From Teretinema sp942493045 (GTDB taxonomy: Bacteria; Spirochaetota; Spirochaetia; Treponematales; Treponemataceae): DNA of 64,000 nucleotides. Below, one piece after another: positions 16,836 through 24,901 of the stretch. The DNA lies in the NCBI GenBank assembly GCA_942493045.1, contig OW818665.1, positions 372,001-436,000 on the forward strand, given 5' to 3'. Each line of letters begins with the position of its first letter. Within the stretch, counting starts at the first letter, position 1. Both the position numbers and the translations under genes were made by a program. Below the pieces are notes generated by a model, which worked only from the letters and a program-made list of their open reading frames with translations, was not told where the DNA came from and ran no database searches.

Positions 16836-18641
16836 ATGGCCGATATCCGGGAAGAATGGCGCGTACTGGTAGCCTCCGCCCTCAATACTCTTAAAGCAAC
16901 TCTGGCTCCCGATTCGCCGGACATTTCGGCAGACGCTGTAACACCGGAAACGCCGCCGAACCCGGCTCTCGGAGATATCGGCTTTCCGATGTTTACTTTC
17001 GCCAAGTCCTTCCGCAGGGGCCCGCCGCAGATCGCCGCCGAGGTGGTGCGCCTGCTTTCCGAAAACCCCGCCGCCGCCGTCCTGGGTACGGTTAAACCGG
17101 AAGGTCCCTATGTCAACGTTTTTCTGGCCAAGGGCGCCATGGCCGGTAAGACCTTAACGGCGATCCAGGAAGCCGGGGATCAGTACGGCCGTACCGGTTC
17201 TCTGCGTGGCAAGCGCATTATGATCGAATTTTCAAGTCCGAACACCAATAAGCCGCTGCATTTGGGACATTTACGCAATGACGCCCTGGGTGAGAGTATT
17301 TCGCGCATCCTGGCCTTTTGCGGAGCCGAGGTTTTTAAGGTCAATATCGTCAATAACCGCGGTATTCATATCTGTAAGTCGATGCTGGCCTATCAGAAGT
17401 TCTTTGACGGCCAAACTCCGGAATCCAGCGGGGTCAAGTCCGATCGCTTTGTCGGTGACTGTTATGTCAAGTTCACCGAATACAGCAAGCAGTTCCCTGA
17501 ACAGTCTGAGGCTGAGACCCAGGCCATGCTGCTGGCCTGGGAGGCCGGAGACGCCGAAACGCTGAAATTGTGGAAGTTGATGAACGGCTGGGCCGAGAAA
17601 GGGATTACTCAAACCTACGAGCGCACCGGAATATCTTTCGATAAAATCTATTACGAAAGCGATACCTACATGAAGGGCAAGGATGAGGTTCTTGCCGGAC
17701 TGGAAAAGGGCGTGTTCTTCCGGGAAGCCGACGGCTCTGTGCAGATAGACCTTTCGCCCATCAATCTTGATAAAAAAGTGCTGTTGCGCAAGGATGGAAC
17801 GTCCATTTATATGACCCAGGATATCGGTACCGCTATCGCGCGGCATGGCGACTGGGCTTTTAACCAGCTGGTCTATGTTGTCGGCAGTGAACAGCAGTAT
17901 CATTTTAAGGTGCTTTTTTATGTGCTCAAACAGCTGGGCTACGAATGGGCCAGCGATCTGTACCATTTATCCTACGGTATGGTTAATCTGCCCGAGGGGA
18001 AGATGAAGAGTCGCGAAGGTACCGTGGTGGACGGCGACGACCTGATCAACAGCCTGCGCGACGGCGCTCTTGAAGAAATCGCGGCCAAGGGCCGTGAGGA
18101 AGCCGTAGGCGATGCCCGTGAGGTGGCCGAAAAAATCGCCCTGGGAGCCCTGCATTACTTCCTGCTGCAGACCACTCCGGCCAAGGACATGATCTTTAAT
18201 CCCAAGGAGTCGCTGTCCTTTAACGGCAACACCGGACCCTATCTGCAGTATATGGGCGCCCGCATTTCCTCCATTTTGCGGAAAGTTGAAAGCGCGGCCC
18301 AGCCCGCCGACAAAAGCGCTTCTCAGGCGGCCGGTAAAAGCGCGGCCGGAGTTGTCAAACCGGAACTCTTAACCGATGACGCCGAATGGGAGTTGCTTAA
18401 GGCCCTCTCCGATTTCCCGAAACAGGCCGAAAGGGCCGCGGAAGGCCGGGATCCGAGTGTTATTACCGCCTATATTTATGATCTTTCCAAGAGTTTCAGC
18501 CGTTTTTATCACGATTGCCCGATACTGGCGGCCGAATCTCCGGATCTGCAGCGTACCCGGCTGGAATTGGTGCGCGCGGTGCAGACCGTGCTGAAAAGCG
18601 CCCTGCGCCTGGTTTTAGTGCCGTTTTTGGAGACAATGTAA
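16836..18641 (+). CDS. argS: Arginyl-tRNA synthetase
   Basis: 601 residues, class I synthetase. The HIGH-equivalent is HLGH in SSPNTNKPLHLGHLRND, and the KMSKS region is GKMKSREGTVVDGDD. The N-terminal Add-1 domain (about 1-120) and C-terminal DALR anticodon-binding domain (NTGPYLQYMGARISSIL onward) are both present. A short Ala/Ser/Lys-rich insert (AAQPADKSASQAAGKSA) occurs at the start of the DALR domain and is probably a flexible loop. Confidence 0.96.
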   Translation: MADIREEWRVLVASALNTLKATLAPDSPDISADAVTPETPPNPALGDIGFPMFTFAKSFRRGPPQIAAEVVRLLSENPAAAVLGTVKPEGPYVNVFLAKGAMAGKTLTAIQEAGDQYGRTGSLRGKRIMIEFSSPNTNKPLHLGHLRNDALGESISRILAFCGAEVFKVNIVNNRGIHICKSMLAYQKFFDGQTPESSGVKSDRFVGDCYVKFTEYSKQFPEQSEAETQAMLLAWEAGDAETLKLWKLMNGWAEKGITQTYERTGISFDKIYYESDTYMKGKDEVLAGLEKGVFFREADGSVQIDLSPINLDKKVLLRKDGTSIYMTQDIGTAIARHGDWAFNQLVYVVGSEQQYHFKVLFYVLKQLGYEWASDLYHLSYGMVNLPEGKMKSREGTVVDGDDLINSLRDGALEEIAAKGREEAVGDAREVAEKIALGALHYFLLQTTPAKDMIFNPKESLSFNGNTGPYLQYMGARISSILRKVESAAQPADKSASQAAGKSAAGVVKPELLTDDAEWELLKALSDFPKQAERAAEGRDPSVITAYIYDLSKSFSRFYHDCPILAAESPDLQRTRLELVRAVQTVLKSALRLVLVPFLETM

Positions 18642-18642
18642 C

Positions 18643-18680
18643 GGGCACCTCGAAAAACTCAATTTGTTTTTAGAGGTCCC
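18643..18680. repeat. Long imperfect hairpin ACCTC...GAGGT after argS
   Basis: Nested arms GGG/CCC, ACCTC/GAGGT and AAAAAC/GTTTTT surround a 7-nt loop. There is no T-run after the stem, so it is a poor terminator. A closely similar hairpin sharing ACCTCGAAAAA lies at 52142-52169, which suggests a dispersed element. Confidence 0.5.
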
Positions 18681-18697
18681 CTAACGTTTGTATCTAC

Positions 18698-18727
18698 TTG
18701 ACGCTCTTGCCCGTCCCGGGGTATAAA
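18698..18727 (+). promoter_or_regulatory. Promoter of the rplU-prp-rpmA operon
   Basis: TTGACG (18698-18703), 18-bp spacer, TATAAA (18722-18727). The leader to the rplU ATG is about 80 nt. It contains GAGG before the start and may host L21-type autoregulation, though no known leader motif was recognised. Confidence 0.65.
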
Positions 18728-18813
18728 TGTCCCTACGTGTTGTAATGTGTCTTCGGTGTACACCCGTTCATATACCGGAGTTACGAATAAATTCATGCGA
18801 TTAGAGGTTCAAG

Positions 18814-19128
18814 ATGTACGCACTTGTCGAGTATAAGGGTAAACAGTATAAGGCCGAAAAAGGCGCCCAGCTCCAGGTTGATCTTATTGATGCCGAGAAA
18901 GGCACCAAGATTGATATCGATACTGTGGTAATGGTAAGTTCAGATGGTAAAACCAGCGTAGGCGCTCCCTACGTCAAGGGCGCCAAGGTTCAGGTCGTTG
19001 TCGGCGACAGCTTCCGCGACAAAAAGGTCATTGTATACAAGTACAAGCCCAAGAAGGACTATCACCGCACCATCGGTCACCGCCAGAATTATACCTGGGT
19101 AACCGTAGAGAGCATTACGGGAGCCTGA
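18814..19128 (+). CDS. rplU: 50S ribosomal protein L21
   Basis: 104 residues, full length. MYALVEYKGKQYKAEKGAQL and the C-terminal KPKKDYHRTIGHRQNYT are L21 signatures. It binds 23S rRNA next to L20. First gene of rplU-prp-rpmA. Confidence 0.98.
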   Translation: MYALVEYKGKQYKAEKGAQLQVDLIDAEKGTKIDIDTVVMVSSDGKTSVGAPYVKGAKVQVVVGDSFRDKKVIVYKYKPKKDYHRTIGHRQNYTWVTVESITGA

Positions 19129-19133
19129 GGTCG

Positions 19134-19502
19134 ATGATTGAGGCCCTGTTGGTAGTGGGCCCCGGCGGGAAACTGGTTTCCGCGTCGGCTGAAGGGCATG
19201 CCGGCAGAGGAGCGCGCGGTACGGACATTGTCTGTGCGGCGGTAACCGCTCTGCTGCGGACCACACTGGCTGTTTTATCCGGTAAAACGGAACAAACGGC
19301 CGGAATGCCTTTGAAAATTGATGTACAGACTGCCGGCCGCGGTTCCCTCGCATTCCGCGTCACGGCATTTTCCGATCGGGATGAAGAGCTGCTGAAATAC
19401 GCAGGCGCCTTCCTGAAGGAAGGACTCCAGGCCCTTGCGCAGGAGTATCCAGATTCGGTGCATATGCGGGTACAGTATACTGATAACCATAGTGGAGGAT
19501 AA
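19134..19502 (+). CDS. prp: Ribosomal-processing cysteine protease Prp (YsxB family)
   Basis: 122 residues. The catalytic His in EGHAGRGARGTDIVCAAV and the catalytic Cys of VCAAVTALL match Prp, which in Firmicutes trims an N-terminal extension from L27. It is located between L21 and L27, the family's standard place. Here the neighbouring L27 has no cleavable extension, so the substrate is unclear. Spaced 2 nt from rpmA. Confidence 0.9.
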   Translation: MIEALLVVGPGGKLVSASAEGHAGRGARGTDIVCAAVTALLRTTLAVLSGKTEQTAGMPLKIDVQTAGRGSLAFRVTAFSDRDEELLKYAGAFLKEGLQALAQEYPDSVHMRVQYTDNHSGG

Positions 19503-19504
19503 AA

Positions 19505-19762
19505 ATGGGACGCAAGAAAGGTGGTAGCGGTGCCAAAAATGGCCGCGATTCAAACCCCAAGTATCTGGGTGTGAAGGTTTTTGGTGGCCAGGTGGTCTCT
19601 TCCGGTTCCATTCTTGTCCGCCAGAGAGGAACCAGGATTCATCCTGGTAACAATGTCGGCCTGGGAAGGGATGATACCCTTTTTGCAACCGTCGACGGTG
19701 TGGTAAAATATCTCGAGCGCAAGGGCAGACGCCTTGTGTCCGTCGAATCCGTACAGGCCTGA
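19505..19762 (+). CDS. rpmA: 50S ribosomal protein L27
   Basis: 85 residues. It begins directly MGRKKGGSGAKNGRDSNPK, the mature-type N-terminus that reaches the peptidyl-transferase centre. An in-frame TAG at 19490 limits any upstream extension to a few codons, and GGAGG at 19494-19498 fixes the ATG at 19505. No Prp cleavage motif is present. Confidence 0.98.
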   Translation: MGRKKGGSGAKNGRDSNPKYLGVKVFGGQVVSSGSILVRQRGTRIHPGNNVGLGRDDTLFATVDGVVKYLERKGRRLVSVESVQA

Positions 19763-19790
19763 GCGCCTACTTACTTCAAGCAGAATTGAG

Positions 19791-19817
19791 GCCGGCGGAT
19801 ACCGCCGGCTTTTTTTA
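19791..19817 (+). terminator. Terminator of rplU-prp-rpmA
   Basis: Stem GCCGGCGG/CCGCCGGC with loop ATA followed by a T-run. Confidence 0.9.
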
Positions 19818-19880
19818 TAGGCAGGTAACTGAATCCTGTCGTGATATATTCCGCTGACTGAGGCGGATGGAGAACAGAGC

Positions 19881-21116
19881 ATGATCAAATTTGCAGACGA
19901 AGCCCAAATCGAAGTTTCCTCCGGAAAGGGCGGGAATGGCTGTGTGGCCTTCCGCCGGGAAAAATACATACCGAACGGCGGGCCCTCCGGCGGCGACGGC
20001 GGACGGGGCGGGGATCTGATATTTGAAATTCGCCGTAATTTGCGTACTTTGTCCCATTTGCGCTACAAGCAGCGTTTCCGGGCTAAAACCGGCGGGGACG
20101 GCGAGGGTAAGGGTTGTCACGGCAAGGACGGCGAAGACTGTGTAGTAGCCCTTCCGCCCGGAAGCCTGATTCGCGACGCTGATACCGGCGAGATAATCCG
20201 CGACTTCGGGATGGAAAACGAAGGCCGGCACGTCTTTTTGAAAGGCGGAAACGGCGGCTGGGGTAATATTCACTTTAAGAGCTCCATCAATCAGGCGCCC
20301 AAGACTTCCCTTCCGGGTCAGGAAGGCGAGACCCGCCGGATCAAGGTGGAATTGAACATCATTGCCGACATCGGTTTGGTCGGTTTTCCCAATGCCGGAA
20401 AATCCTCTCTTTTGGATTATTTTACCAATGCCCGGCCCAAGATCGCGCCTTATCCCTTTACGACTAAGATTCCGAATCTGGGGGTTCTGCGGGTAGATGA
20501 AGAACAGGATATCATCATTGCTGATATTCCCGGAATCATCGAAGGCGCCTCCGAGGGGCACGGCCTTGGAATCCGCTTTTTAAAGCATATTTCGCGCACC
20601 GCCGGTCTGGCTTTTATCGTTGATCTCTCCGAGGATAATTACATGGATGCCTACGAGAAGCTGCAGGCGGAACTGGCTTCCTTTTCTCCGGAACTGGTTG
20701 CCAAGGACCGGCTGCTGATTGCCAATAAACTCGATCTTCCGGGCACCCGTGAACGGCTGCAGGAACTGGCTTCCCGTTATCCGGAGATACCGATTCTGGG
20801 TATTTCGGTGCATAACCGCTGGGGAATGGACGAAGTGCGCTTTGCCTTCATCAAGATGGTTCAGGAAGCCGACAAGCGTGATCTGGCCCTGCAGAGCCGG
20901 CCGCTCGCCGCTGCCGGTACGGACGGATTCGGCGCCTTTGCCGATGATGACGGAACCACCGCGGCACGCCCGGGTGAATCCATGCGCATCGTAATCCCGT
21001 CCACTACGGTACCGGATTTTATGACAGCTGTGCTGGATGAGCCGGTCTATCCGGCCGATGACGGCGGGTTCGGTGTCACCGTCAGTTTGAGCAAAAAACG
21101 GAAACCCAAAAAATGA
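19881..21116 (+). CDS. obg: GTPase Obg/CgtA
   Basis: 411 residues. Ribosome-assembly and stress GTPase. The N-terminal glycine-rich OBG fold (ISSGKGGNGCVAFRREK-like region, residues about 1-155) precedes the G domain with GFPNAGKSS (G1), ADIPGIIEGA (G3) and NKLD (G4). The C-terminal tail after about residue 340 has low complexity and ends in KKRKPKK, different from the OCT domain of Firmicutes. A start with SD GGAGA is clear. Its stop overlaps nadD by 4 bases. Confidence 0.95.
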   Translation: MIKFADEAQIEVSSGKGGNGCVAFRREKYIPNGGPSGGDGGRGGDLIFEIRRNLRTLSHLRYKQRFRAKTGGDGEGKGCHGKDGEDCVVALPPGSLIRDADTGEIIRDFGMENEGRHVFLKGGNGGWGNIHFKSSINQAPKTSLPGQEGETRRIKVELNIIADIGLVGFPNAGKSSLLDYFTNARPKIAPYPFTTKIPNLGVLRVDEEQDIIIADIPGIIEGASEGHGLGIRFLKHISRTAGLAFIVDLSEDNYMDAYEKLQAELASFSPELVAKDRLLIANKLDLPGTRERLQELASRYPEIPILGISVHNRWGMDEVRFAFIKMVQEADKRDLALQSRPLAAAGTDGFGAFADDDGTTAARPGESMRIVIPSTTVPDFMTAVLDEPVYPADDGGFGVTVSLSKKRKPKK

Positions 21117-21688
21117 AGCTGGCGGTTTTCGGCGGTTCCTTTAATCCGGTGCATATCGGTCATCTGGCTGCCGCGGACGCGGCGCATCTGGCTTTCGGTT
21201 ATGACCGGGTATTATTGATACCGGCCAACATTCCGCCCCATAAACAGCTCGCCGGCGCCGTTACCGCGGCCGCGCGTCTGGAAATGCTGTCCCTGGCGGT
21301 TCGGGATTCAGATACTCTGGCGGTGGATTCGTGCGAAATCGAACGCTCCGGTGTCTCCTGGACTATCGACACGCTCAAGGACCTGCAACTGCGGTATGCC
21401 GGAACTTTGGAAGGTAAAATCGGCCTGATTATCGGGGAAGACCTGGTGGCCGATTTTTATTCATGGAAAGATCCGGAGGGAATTCTGGAAATCGCCGACC
21501 TGATTACAGTCCGGCGTCCCGGATCCCCGCCGGTCAGCGCGCCCTTCCCCTGCCGGCGGCTGGAAAACCCGCTGCTTTCCATTTCCTCATCGGAAATCCG
21601 GTCACTGATAAAGACCGGGGGCAGCTGGCGTTATCTTGTGCCGGAATCCGTTTACCGCTATATTGTGATTAACAAATTATATGGATAA
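21113..21688 (+). CDS. nadD: Nicotinate-nucleotide adenylyltransferase
   Basis: 191 residues. Converts NaMN and ATP to deamido-NAD. Nucleotidyltransferase motifs: GGSFNPVHIGHL (HxGH-like) at the N-terminus and SISSSEIRSLI near the C-terminus. Overlaps obg by 4 bases and yqeK by 8. Confidence 0.96.
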   Translation: MKLAVFGGSFNPVHIGHLAAADAAHLAFGYDRVLLIPANIPPHKQLAGAVTAAARLEMLSLAVRDSDTLAVDSCEIERSGVSWTIDTLKDLQLRYAGTLEGKIGLIIGEDLVADFYSWKDPEGILEIADLITVRRPGSPPVSAPFPCRRLENPLLSISSSEIRSLIKTGGSWRYLVPESVYRYIVINKLYG

Positions 21689-22277
21689 ACAAACAATTTC
21701 GGATCTCACGGAACGGGTGGACCGCTATATTCTGGCTTCGCTGGTTCCGCCCCGGTATAAGCATTCCGTGCGCGTCGCCCGGATGGCTGAAGGTCTGTGC
21801 GGCCGCTTCGGACTGCCCCGCGAGCTGGGTTTTTTTACTGGGCTGGCCCATGATATGTGCAAGGGCGGAAAGGACCGCTGGCTGCTCAACCTCGCTGAAC
21901 AGGACGGAGAGCCGGTCAGCCGCATAGAATCCGAGAAGCCGGCCTTGCTGCACGGAAGGGCGGCTGCCGTGCTCCTGGCGCAGGAATTCACGGTCGATGA
22001 TCCGGAAGTGCTGGACGCGATCCGGCATCATACCTTCGGTTCACCGTCCCTGGGACCGCTCGGCCAAATATTGTTTGTAGCGGACAAGATGGAACCGGGC
22101 CGTACCGCGGTGCCGGCCGATTTTCGCAAACAGGTCTTGTCGGCCGGTCTGGAAGAAATGACCTTGCTGGTGCTTCGGGACAATCTGGAGTATTTGCGTG
22201 GCAAGCATAAACTGATTTCCGGAAACACGGTCCGGATGCTGGAAGCGCTTGAAAAAAGAGGGATTACATCACAATGA
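21681..22277 (+). CDS. yqeK: HD-domain protein YqeK (symmetrical Ap4A hydrolase family)
   Basis: 198 residues. HD superfamily metal ligands: YKHSVRVA, GLAHDMCKGG, LLHGRAAAV and IRHHTFGSPSLGPLGQILFVADKMEPGR, the YqeK pattern. Family members split Ap4A into two ADP. The nadD-yqeK-rsfS association is conserved in many bacteria; here an LCP-type gene is inserted between yqeK and rsfS. Confidence 0.92.
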   Translation: MDKQTISDLTERVDRYILASLVPPRYKHSVRVARMAEGLCGRFGLPRELGFFTGLAHDMCKGGKDRWLLNLAEQDGEPVSRIESEKPALLHGRAAAVLLAQEFTVDDPEVLDAIRHHTFGSPSLGPLGQILFVADKMEPGRTAVPADFRKQVLSAGLEEMTLLVLRDNLEYLRGKHKLISGNTVRMLEALEKRGITSQ

Positions 22278-23464
22278 AATCGTTCAGGGTAGATAAAAGT
22301 ATCGTTTTTTTAATGGTTATTCTGGTGCTGTTGCTGGTTACCGCGGTTTTTATGCTGCTGCAGATGCGTACCGACCCGATCGCATCTTCCCTTTCCGGTG
22401 ATAATCTTTTAAAGGTACTGTTTGTGGTGGAAGACGGCGGCGTGCCGGTATCTACCAATGTGATCGCCTATTATCCGGGCACTAAACGCTCGGCTATGTT
22501 TGATATTCCCGGAGAGACAGGGCTGATTTTGCGCACCCTTTCGCGGATGGATCGCATAGAAACGGTATTCACCGAGCGCGGCGCGGATGCTTATCGAACT
22601 GAAATAGAAGGCTTGATGGGTGTATCCATACCCTTTGCCATCGTGACCTCTCTGGAGAAATTTTCCCGTCTGGCCGATCTTCTGGGCGGTTTTACGGTGT
22701 TTATTCCGGTCCCGGTGGATAGCCATAAAGAAACCGGCCGGGTGCTGCTGCCCTCCGGAGCGGTGTCTTTGGACGGGGACAAGCTTCAGCTTTTTATGAC
22801 CTATACTGATGATCTCGATCAGCTTGGCGAGGCTTCGAACCGCAAGCAGAAAACCATACTGGCATTTTTCCGGGCGCTCAGCGACAATGCCGCAATGATC
22901 TCTTCAACATCGCGATTCCGGGCGCTGAAGAGCAATCTGCAGACTAATCTGGATGATGACTCCCTGCGGACTCTGTTAACGGAGCTTTCCAGGATCGATT
23001 CCGAACGCCTGGTCCCGCAGCGGGTTACCGGTTCGGTGCGTGAGGTTGACGGCAAGGCCCTGCTGTTTCCGTTTGAGGACGGGCAGCTGCTGAAAGATAT
23101 TGTCCGTCAGATGCTCGGTTCACTGGCTTCCGAAGGAAATGCCGCTCAGGAAAGAATTTACGCCATTGAAGTGCTCAATGGCACCCGCAGTCAGGGACTG
23201 GCTAAGAATACTTCCGAATTATACCAAAGCTTCGGCTACGACGTTATCCGGGTAGCTAATGCCCCAAATTCGGAGTATGCTGAAACGGTGGTTATTGACC
23301 GTATCGGGAACACCGAAGTGGCTTCGATTATCGCGCAGGTAATCCGTTGTGAAAATATACAGAGTACTACCGTCGTAACGGATTCCGGAGATTATGGAAC
23401 CGAGGCGATGGTTGACTTTACCGTAATACTCGGCAATGACTTTAACGGCCGATTTGTCAGATAG
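22274..23464 (+). CDS. LytR-CpsA-Psr-like membrane protein with LytR C-terminal domain
   Basis: 396 residues. One N-terminal membrane anchor (about 10-32), then an extracytoplasmic LCP-like region (NVIAYYPGTKRSAMFDIPGE; MTYTDDLDQLGEASNRKQKT in place of the usual VRYR motif), and a LytR_C domain at about 295-396 (YAIEVLNGTRSQGLAKNTSE). LCP enzymes attach polymers to peptidoglycan. The catalytic arginines are poorly conserved here, so ligase activity is doubtful. Overlaps yqeK by 4 bases. Confidence 0.82.
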   Translation: MKSFRVDKSIVFLMVILVLLLVTAVFMLLQMRTDPIASSLSGDNLLKVLFVVEDGGVPVSTNVIAYYPGTKRSAMFDIPGETGLILRTLSRMDRIETVFTERGADAYRTEIEGLMGVSIPFAIVTSLEKFSRLADLLGGFTVFIPVPVDSHKETGRVLLPSGAVSLDGDKLQLFMTYTDDLDQLGEASNRKQKTILAFFRALSDNAAMISSTSRFRALKSNLQTNLDDDSLRTLLTELSRIDSERLVPQRVTGSVREVDGKALLFPFEDGQLLKDIVRQMLGSLASEGNAAQERIYAIEVLNGTRSQGLAKNTSELYQSFGYDVIRVANAPNSEYAETVVIDRIGNTEVASIIAQVIRCENIQSTTVVTDSGDYGTEAMVDFTVILGNDFNGRFVR

Positions 23465-23472
23465 GGAGAAAA

Positions 23473-23829
23473 ATGGAAACGATGAAAACAACCAGGGAGG
23501 CGGCGATCCGCCTGGCTTCCCTGCTGAGGGATCACAAGGCCGCTGACGTGGTGCTGCTCGATGTGACAGGCCAAAGCACCTGGGCGGACTATTTTGTTAT
23601 CGGAACAGTAACCAGTACCGCTCATTCCAAGGGTCTGCAGCGTCATGTCGGCGAAGAGCTTTCCGATATCGGACTGGCCGTGCACCGCACTAAGACCAAG
23701 ATACCGGATGGTGATGAATGGAATTTAATTGATCTGGATAGCGTTGTTGTGCACTTAATGACCGAAGCGGCCCGCTCATTTTATGATCTGGAGCGTTTGT
23801 GGTATGAGTCGCCGAAAATAGCTTTTTAA
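23473..23829 (+). CDS. rsfS: Ribosomal silencing factor RsfS
   Basis: 118 residues. Binds L14 and blocks subunit joining in starvation. Signatures: DVVLLDVTGQSTWADYFVI, RTKTKIPDGDEWNLIDL and VVHLMTEAARSFYDLERLW. GGGAG precedes the ATG at 23473. Last gene of the obg-rsfS run. Confidence 0.96.
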   Translation: METMKTTREAAIRLASLLRDHKAADVVLLDVTGQSTWADYFVIGTVTSTAHSKGLQRHVGEELSDIGLAVHRTKTKIPDGDEWNLIDLDSVVVHLMTEAARSFYDLERLWYESPKIAF

Positions 23830-23897
23830 GCGGGATTTTGGAGCGGTTTCCGCCGGATGCGGTTTATCCGGCAGTCAGCGCGGCTCCTTAAAACAAT

Positions 23898-23939
23898 AAT
23901 GCCCGGTCGGGAAGCTGGTAAGTTCCCTGGCCGGGCATT
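23898..23939. terminator. Bidirectional-looking terminator between rsfS and the acidic-protein gene
   Basis: Long stem AATGCCCGG.../...CCGGGCATT with an inner GGAA/TTCC, between two convergent genes. T-rich on the plus side (CTTTTA). Confidence 0.75.
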
Positions 23940-23962
23940 CTTTTAAAAAAACAGCGGTCTTT

Positions 23963-24217
23963 CTATTCGTCGAAATCATCGTATTCGAGGTCATCGTCCT
24001 CGTAGTCAAAATCGTCGTCATCGCCGAAGTCACCTTCGTCTTCAAAATCGTCGAAATCGTCTACATCCTCATCTTCAAAGTCTTCATCATCTTCGAAGTC
24101 ATCGAAGTCGTCACCGGAGGTTTCCTCGAAATCGTCATCTTCATAATCATCATATGCGTCTTCAAACACATATGTGCCGCGTTGTGAGTCTTGTTCAACA
24201 TCAATGTTGGTAAACAT
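23963..24217 (-). CDS. Extremely acidic Asp/Glu/Phe-rich small protein
   Basis: 84 residues from the ATG at 24217; a longer reading from 24313 would add 32 residues without a ribosome-binding site. From about residue 22 to the end nearly every residue is Asp, Glu, Phe or Tyr, with a recurring DDF/EDE-DF rhythm. No lysine or arginine occurs in this tail, so it should be intrinsically disordered and strongly negative. The coding DNA is repetitive (TCGTCGAAATCGTC-type units). Comparable acidic tails occur in the RNA polymerase delta subunit, but the RpoE helical domain is absent. Function unknown. Confidence 0.65.
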   Translation of the reverse strand: MFTNIDVEQDSQRGTYVFEDAYDDYEDDDFEETSGDDFDDFEDDEDFEDEDVDDFDDFEDEGDFGDDDDFDYEDDDLEYDDFDE

Positions 24218-24356
24218 TCGCTTGTCTTCCCGTCCGTTTCCCAGTTTTTTGTTGCCTGTATTTTGTTTGCCTGTCCAAGAATACAGTGCCGATATCCCGT
24301 GCCCTTGAAACATAGTTGAGACTGTTCGTTTCTGTCAACTATCAAATCATCTTTTT

Positions 24357-24818
24357 TTACTTTTTAAGGTTAAAGTCCAGCGTAAAGGTACCAAATTGCC
24401 CGGAAAACAGTAAAGAAGCCGCCGATGAGGTATCCGAGTAGTCATTACGCAGGCCATTTCCGAAGAAAAAGGTCGGTGGAGTAATATTACACGAAATATT
24501 GAGTTCGGCAAGGCTGTTTACCAGTTTTCCGGAAATCATATTCAGGAACTCACCCATGGCCGCTTTAATAGTCTGGGTATCCGCTCTGAAGGACAGGCCG
24601 ACACGTTCGGAAAGCCGGCGGGACAGGTCCTCGGCGGACTGACGGTTGGCGGCGAAAGACAGAAAACCTTTATAATCGCCGGTTAACCCGATAATAATGA
24701 TCACGTCATTGTCTTCGTTTTGGGTGGTGGAAGCGGCGCAGGCGAAACCGTCTTCTCCGAGTTCTACAAGAAGCTCCTTGACAGAATCATAGAGCATGGA
24801 TGGATTGGGAGTATTCAT
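24357..24818 (-). CDS. cheX: CheX-family chemotaxis phosphatase
   Basis: 153 residues. CheX dephosphorylates CheY-P in spirochaetes and Thermotoga. The diagnostic active-site helix is AAMGEFLNMISGKLVNSL (E-x-x-N spacing, about residues 73-90). The rest follows the CheC/CheX alpha-beta fold (GLTGDYKGFLSFAA; FGTFTLDF at the C-terminus). It diverges from ispE. No Shine-Dalgarno precedes it other than AGG abutting the ATG. Confidence 0.87.
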   Translation of the reverse strand: MNTPNPSMLYDSVKELLVELGEDGFACAASTTQNEDNDVIIIIGLTGDYKGFLSFAANRQSAEDLSRRLSERVGLSFRADTQTIKAAMGEFLNMISGKLVNSLAELNISCNITPPTFFFGNGLRNDYSDTSSAASLLFSGQFGTFTLDFNLKK

Positions 24819-24824
24819 CCTAAC

Positions 24825-24854
24825 AGTATTTCAGATAAATGGCGGAATTGTCAA
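24825..24854 (-). promoter_or_regulatory. Promoter predicting a leaderless cheX mRNA
   Basis: On the minus strand TTGACA (complement of 24849-24854), 18-bp spacer, AATACT (complement of 24825-24830), then 6 nt to the ATG at 24818. Predicted +1 coincides with the start codon. Confidence 0.6.
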
Positions 24855-24862
24855 ATAGCCCT

Positions 24863-24890
24863 TTGACAAAAGCGCTTAAATTTGTATAAT
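24863..24890 (+). promoter_or_regulatory. Consensus promoter with a 5-nt leader before ispE
   Basis: TTGACA (24863-24868), 16-bp spacer, TATAAT (24885-24890): both hexamers are perfect. The ATG at 24902 is 11 nt beyond the -10, leaving a leader of about 5 nt (CTGAC region) with no Shine-Dalgarno. Confidence 0.75.
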
Positions 24891-24901
24891 ACCTTCCTGA
24901 C

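Noticed and set aside
24061..24345. 94-codon frame overlapping the acidic-protein gene in another frame
   Set aside because: It is Met/Lys-rich by virtue of the repetitive acidic codons read out of frame; no ribosome-binding site.
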